Under the pieces are notes generated by a model that saw only the letters and a program-made list of their open reading frames with translations, ran no database searches and had not been told where the DNA came from. DNA of 64,000 nt from assembly GCF_036409475.1 (NCBI RefSeq), contig NZ_JAYRCK010000005.1, positions 124,001 to 188,000 on the forward strand. Direction: 5' to 3'. Below are positions 62,286 through 64,000 of the stretch, piece after piece. The position numbers and the translations under genes are program-made. How positions within the stretch are numbered: position 1 is the first letter of the stretch; each line of letters begins with the position of its first letter. The DNA comes from Scandinavium sp036409475. GTDB taxonomy: Bacteria; Pseudomonadota; Gammaproteobacteria; Enterobacterales; Enterobacteriaceae.

Positions 62286-63380
62286 ATGAAAGGACGTTGG
62301 GCCAAAATTCTGGTGACGGGCACAGTCATAACGCTGCTTGCCGCCTGCTCCTCCAAGCCGACCGATCGCGGTCAACAGTATAATGACGGAAAGCTCACCA
62401 ATCAGTTTTCCCTAGTTAACCAGCCTGATGCCGTAGGGGCTCCTATTAATGGTGGCGACTTCGCGCAGCAGGTCAATGAAATTCGTAACGCATCGCCGCG
62501 CCTGTATGGCAATCAAAGCGCTGTGTTCAGTGCCGTTCAGCAATGGCTGCAGGCCGGGGGCGACACGCGCGCCTTAAAGCAGTACGGGCTTGATGCCTGG
62601 CAGATGCAGGGCGCAGATAACTACGGCAACGTCCAGTTTACCGGTTACTACACGCCTGTGATTGAAGCGCGACACACGCGTCAGGGCGAGTTCCAGTACC
62701 CTATTTACCGCATGCCGCCAAAACGAGGACGCCTGCCGTCTCGCGCAGAAATCTACGCAGGTGCGCTGAGCGACAATTACATTCTGGCCTACAGCAATTC
62801 CCTGATGGATAACTTCATCATGGACGTGCAGGGCAGCGGCTACATTGATTTCGGTGATGGCTCGCCGCTGAATTTCTTCAGCTACGCGGGTAAAAACGGC
62901 TGGCCGTACCGCAGTATCGGCAAGGTGCTGGTCGATCGCGGCGAGTATAAGAAAGAAGACATGTCGATGCAGGTCATCCGTCACTGGGGCGAAACCCACA
63001 GCGAAGCGGAAGTGCGTGCTCTGCTCGAGGAAAATCAGTCATTCGTGTTCTTTAAACCGCAGTCCTTCGCGCCGGTGAAAGGGGCGAGTGCGGTGCCGCT
63101 GATTGGTCGCGCGTCCGTGGCCTCCGATAAGAGCATTATTCCGCCGGGCACGACCCTGCTGGCTGAAGTCCCGCTGCTGGATAACAACGGTAAATTCAAC
63201 GGTCACTACGAGTTACGACTGATGGTGGCGCTGGATGTCGGCGGCGCAATCAAAGGCCAGCACTTCGACATCTATCAGGGGATTGGCCCGGATGCCGGAC
63301 ACCGTGCGGGTTGGTATAATCACTACGGTCGCGTCTGGGTATTGCGTGGGGCGGGCAACGGTTACGTCTTTAGCGGTTAA
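62286..63380 (+). CDS. mltA: Membrane-bound lytic murein transglycosylase A
   Basis: MltA is an outer-membrane lipoprotein that cleaves the glycan strands of peptidoglycan. The 364-residue protein has a lipobox LLAAC (Cys21) and the 3D-type C-terminal domain with the catalytic aspartate in ALDVGGAIKGQHFDIYQG (about Asp308-317 region), followed by RVWVLRGAG. It is divergent from the tRNA operon. Confidence 0.96.
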   Translation: MKGRWAKILVTGTVITLLAACSSKPTDRGQQYNDGKLTNQFSLVNQPDAVGAPINGGDFAQQVNEIRNASPRLYGNQSAVFSAVQQWLQAGGDTRALKQYGLDAWQMQGADNYGNVQFTGYYTPVIEARHTRQGEFQYPIYRMPPKRGRLPSRAEIYAGALSDNYILAYSNSLMDNFIMDVQGSGYIDFGDGSPLNFFSYAGKNGWPYRSIGKVLVDRGEYKKEDMSMQVIRHWGETHSEAEVRALLEENQSFVFFKPQSFAPVKGASAVPLIGRASVASDKSIIPPGTTLLAEVPLLDNNGKFNGHYELRLMVALDVGGAIKGQHFDIYQGIGPDAGHRAGWYNHYGRVWVLRGAGNGYVFSG

Positions 63381-63399
63381 TAACGTCGTTTGAGGTTTT

Positions 63400-64000
63400 A
63401 TGTCAGTAGTACTTAGCGATGCCTGGCGCCAGCGTTTTGGTGGCACGGCACGTTTATATGGTGAAAAAGCGCTGCAGCTGTTTGCTGATGCACACGTTTG
63501 TGTCGTCGGCATTGGCGGTGTGGGCTCCTGGGCCGCAGAGGCGCTGGCGCGCACCGGCATTGGTGCCATTACGCTGATTGATATGGATGACGTGTGCGTC
63601 ACCAATACCAATCGCCAGATCCACGCGTTAGGCGGTAATGTCGGGCTTGCGAAAGCGGAAGTGATGGCGGAGCGCATTCGTCAGATCAACCCGGAGTGCC
63701 AGGTGACGGTGGTGGACGATTTCGTCACGCCGGATAATGTCGCTGAGTATCTTGGGGCCGGGTTTAGCTACGTCATTGATGCCATCGACAGCGTGCGGCC
63801 AAAAGCTGCGCTGATCTCTTACTGCCGTCGTTACAAAGTGCCATTGGTGACAACCGGTGGCGCGGGTGGGCAAATCGATCCCACGCAGATCCAGGTCGCC
63901 GATCTGGCGAAAACGATTCAGGATCCGCTGGCGGCAAAACTGCGCGAGCGCCTGAAGAGTGATTTCGGGGTGGTGAAAAACAGTAAGGGTAAGCTTGGCG
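63400..64000 (+). CDS. tcdA: tRNA threonylcarbamoyladenosine dehydratase, N-terminal part
   Basis: TcdA (CsdL/YgdL) is an E1-like enzyme that cyclises t6A37 in tRNA. About 200 codons are visible before the window ends. The ATP-binding loop CVVGIGGVGSWAAEALARTG (about 27-46), the LIDMDDVCVTNTNRQ strand and VTTGGAGGQIDPTQ are clear. The ATG at 63400 follows TGAGGTTTT, 19 bases after the mltA stop. Confidence 0.96.
   Translation, partial: MSVVLSDAWRQRFGGTARLYGEKALQLFADAHVCVVGIGGVGSWAAEALARTGIGAITLIDMDDVCVTNTNRQIHALGGNVGLAKAEVMAERIRQINPECQVTVVDDFVTPDNVAEYLGAGFSYVIDAIDSVRPKAALISYCRRYKVPLVTTGGAGGQIDPTQIQVADLAKTIQDPLAAKLRERLKSDFGVVKNSKGKLG

Overview
The window is a chromosomal segment from a member of the Enterobacteriaceae. 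Gene content and protein sequences closely resemble Escherichia, Citrobacter, Enterobacter and Kluyvera. Gene order runs relA-mazG-pyrG-eno-queE-ygc cluster-queD-cysJIH-cas/CRISPR-iap-cysDNC-ygbE-ftsB-ispDF-truD-surE-pcm-nlpD-rpoS, then argA-amiC-three initiator tRNAs-mltA-tcdA. The species cannot be fixed from the sequence alone. A siroheme-synthase paralogue in front of cysD and a PTS island beside iap differ from the E. coli K-12 layout as I know it.

Region by region. At 1-5.8 kb are the end of relA, a low-GC gene pair (DUF4225-like protein plus small membrane protein) where E. coli carries mazEF, then mazG, pyrG and eno. At 5.9-9.9 kb are an RpiR-type regulator divergent from an EIICB transporter and nanE (amino-sugar uptake), then queE. 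At 10-21 kb is the ygc cluster: kinase ygcE, transporters yqcE and ygcS, dehydrogenases ygcW and ygcU, an electron-transfer flavoprotein module (ygcQR, ygcNO) and the GlpP-like antiterminator ygcP, followed by queD. At 21-25.7 kb lies cysJIH.

At 26-40 kb is a complete type I-E CRISPR-Cas locus (cas3, cas8e-11-7-5-6e-1-2) with one array of 80 repeats and 79 spacers at an exact 61-base period. At 40-46 kb a galactitol-type PTS/RhaD-like aldolase island sits between a decayed iap 3' fragment and the intact iap. At 47-52 kb are cysG-like, cysDNC and ygbE; at 52-58.5 kb ftsB to rpoS. After a hairpin-rich junction, argA to the partial tcdA fill 58.8-64 kb.

Two regulatory systems stand out. (1) Between cas3 and cas8e lies a divergently oriented mini-CRISPR: an extended -10 promoter, a degenerate repeat that keeps the stem by compensatory change, a 15-base spacer, and a near-perfect second repeat overlapping the cas3 stop. 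The spacer matches, 15 of 15 and next to a canonical AAG PAM, a site 80 bases away in the same intergenic region. This is the architecture of a CreA/CreR-type guide RNA that directs Cascade to repress a neighbouring promoter. A 26-codon hydrophobic ORF with a good ribosome-binding site lies between the target and cas8e. (2) The divergent ygcW and yqcE leaders carry homologous RNA elements. Each is a 27-base hairpin (6-bp stems that covary, 15-base loop AGAGANNNNGAGAAA) overlapping the 5' arm of an intrinsic terminator. They are the obvious candidate targets of YgcP encoded nearby, with perfect and near-perfect CRP sites between them.
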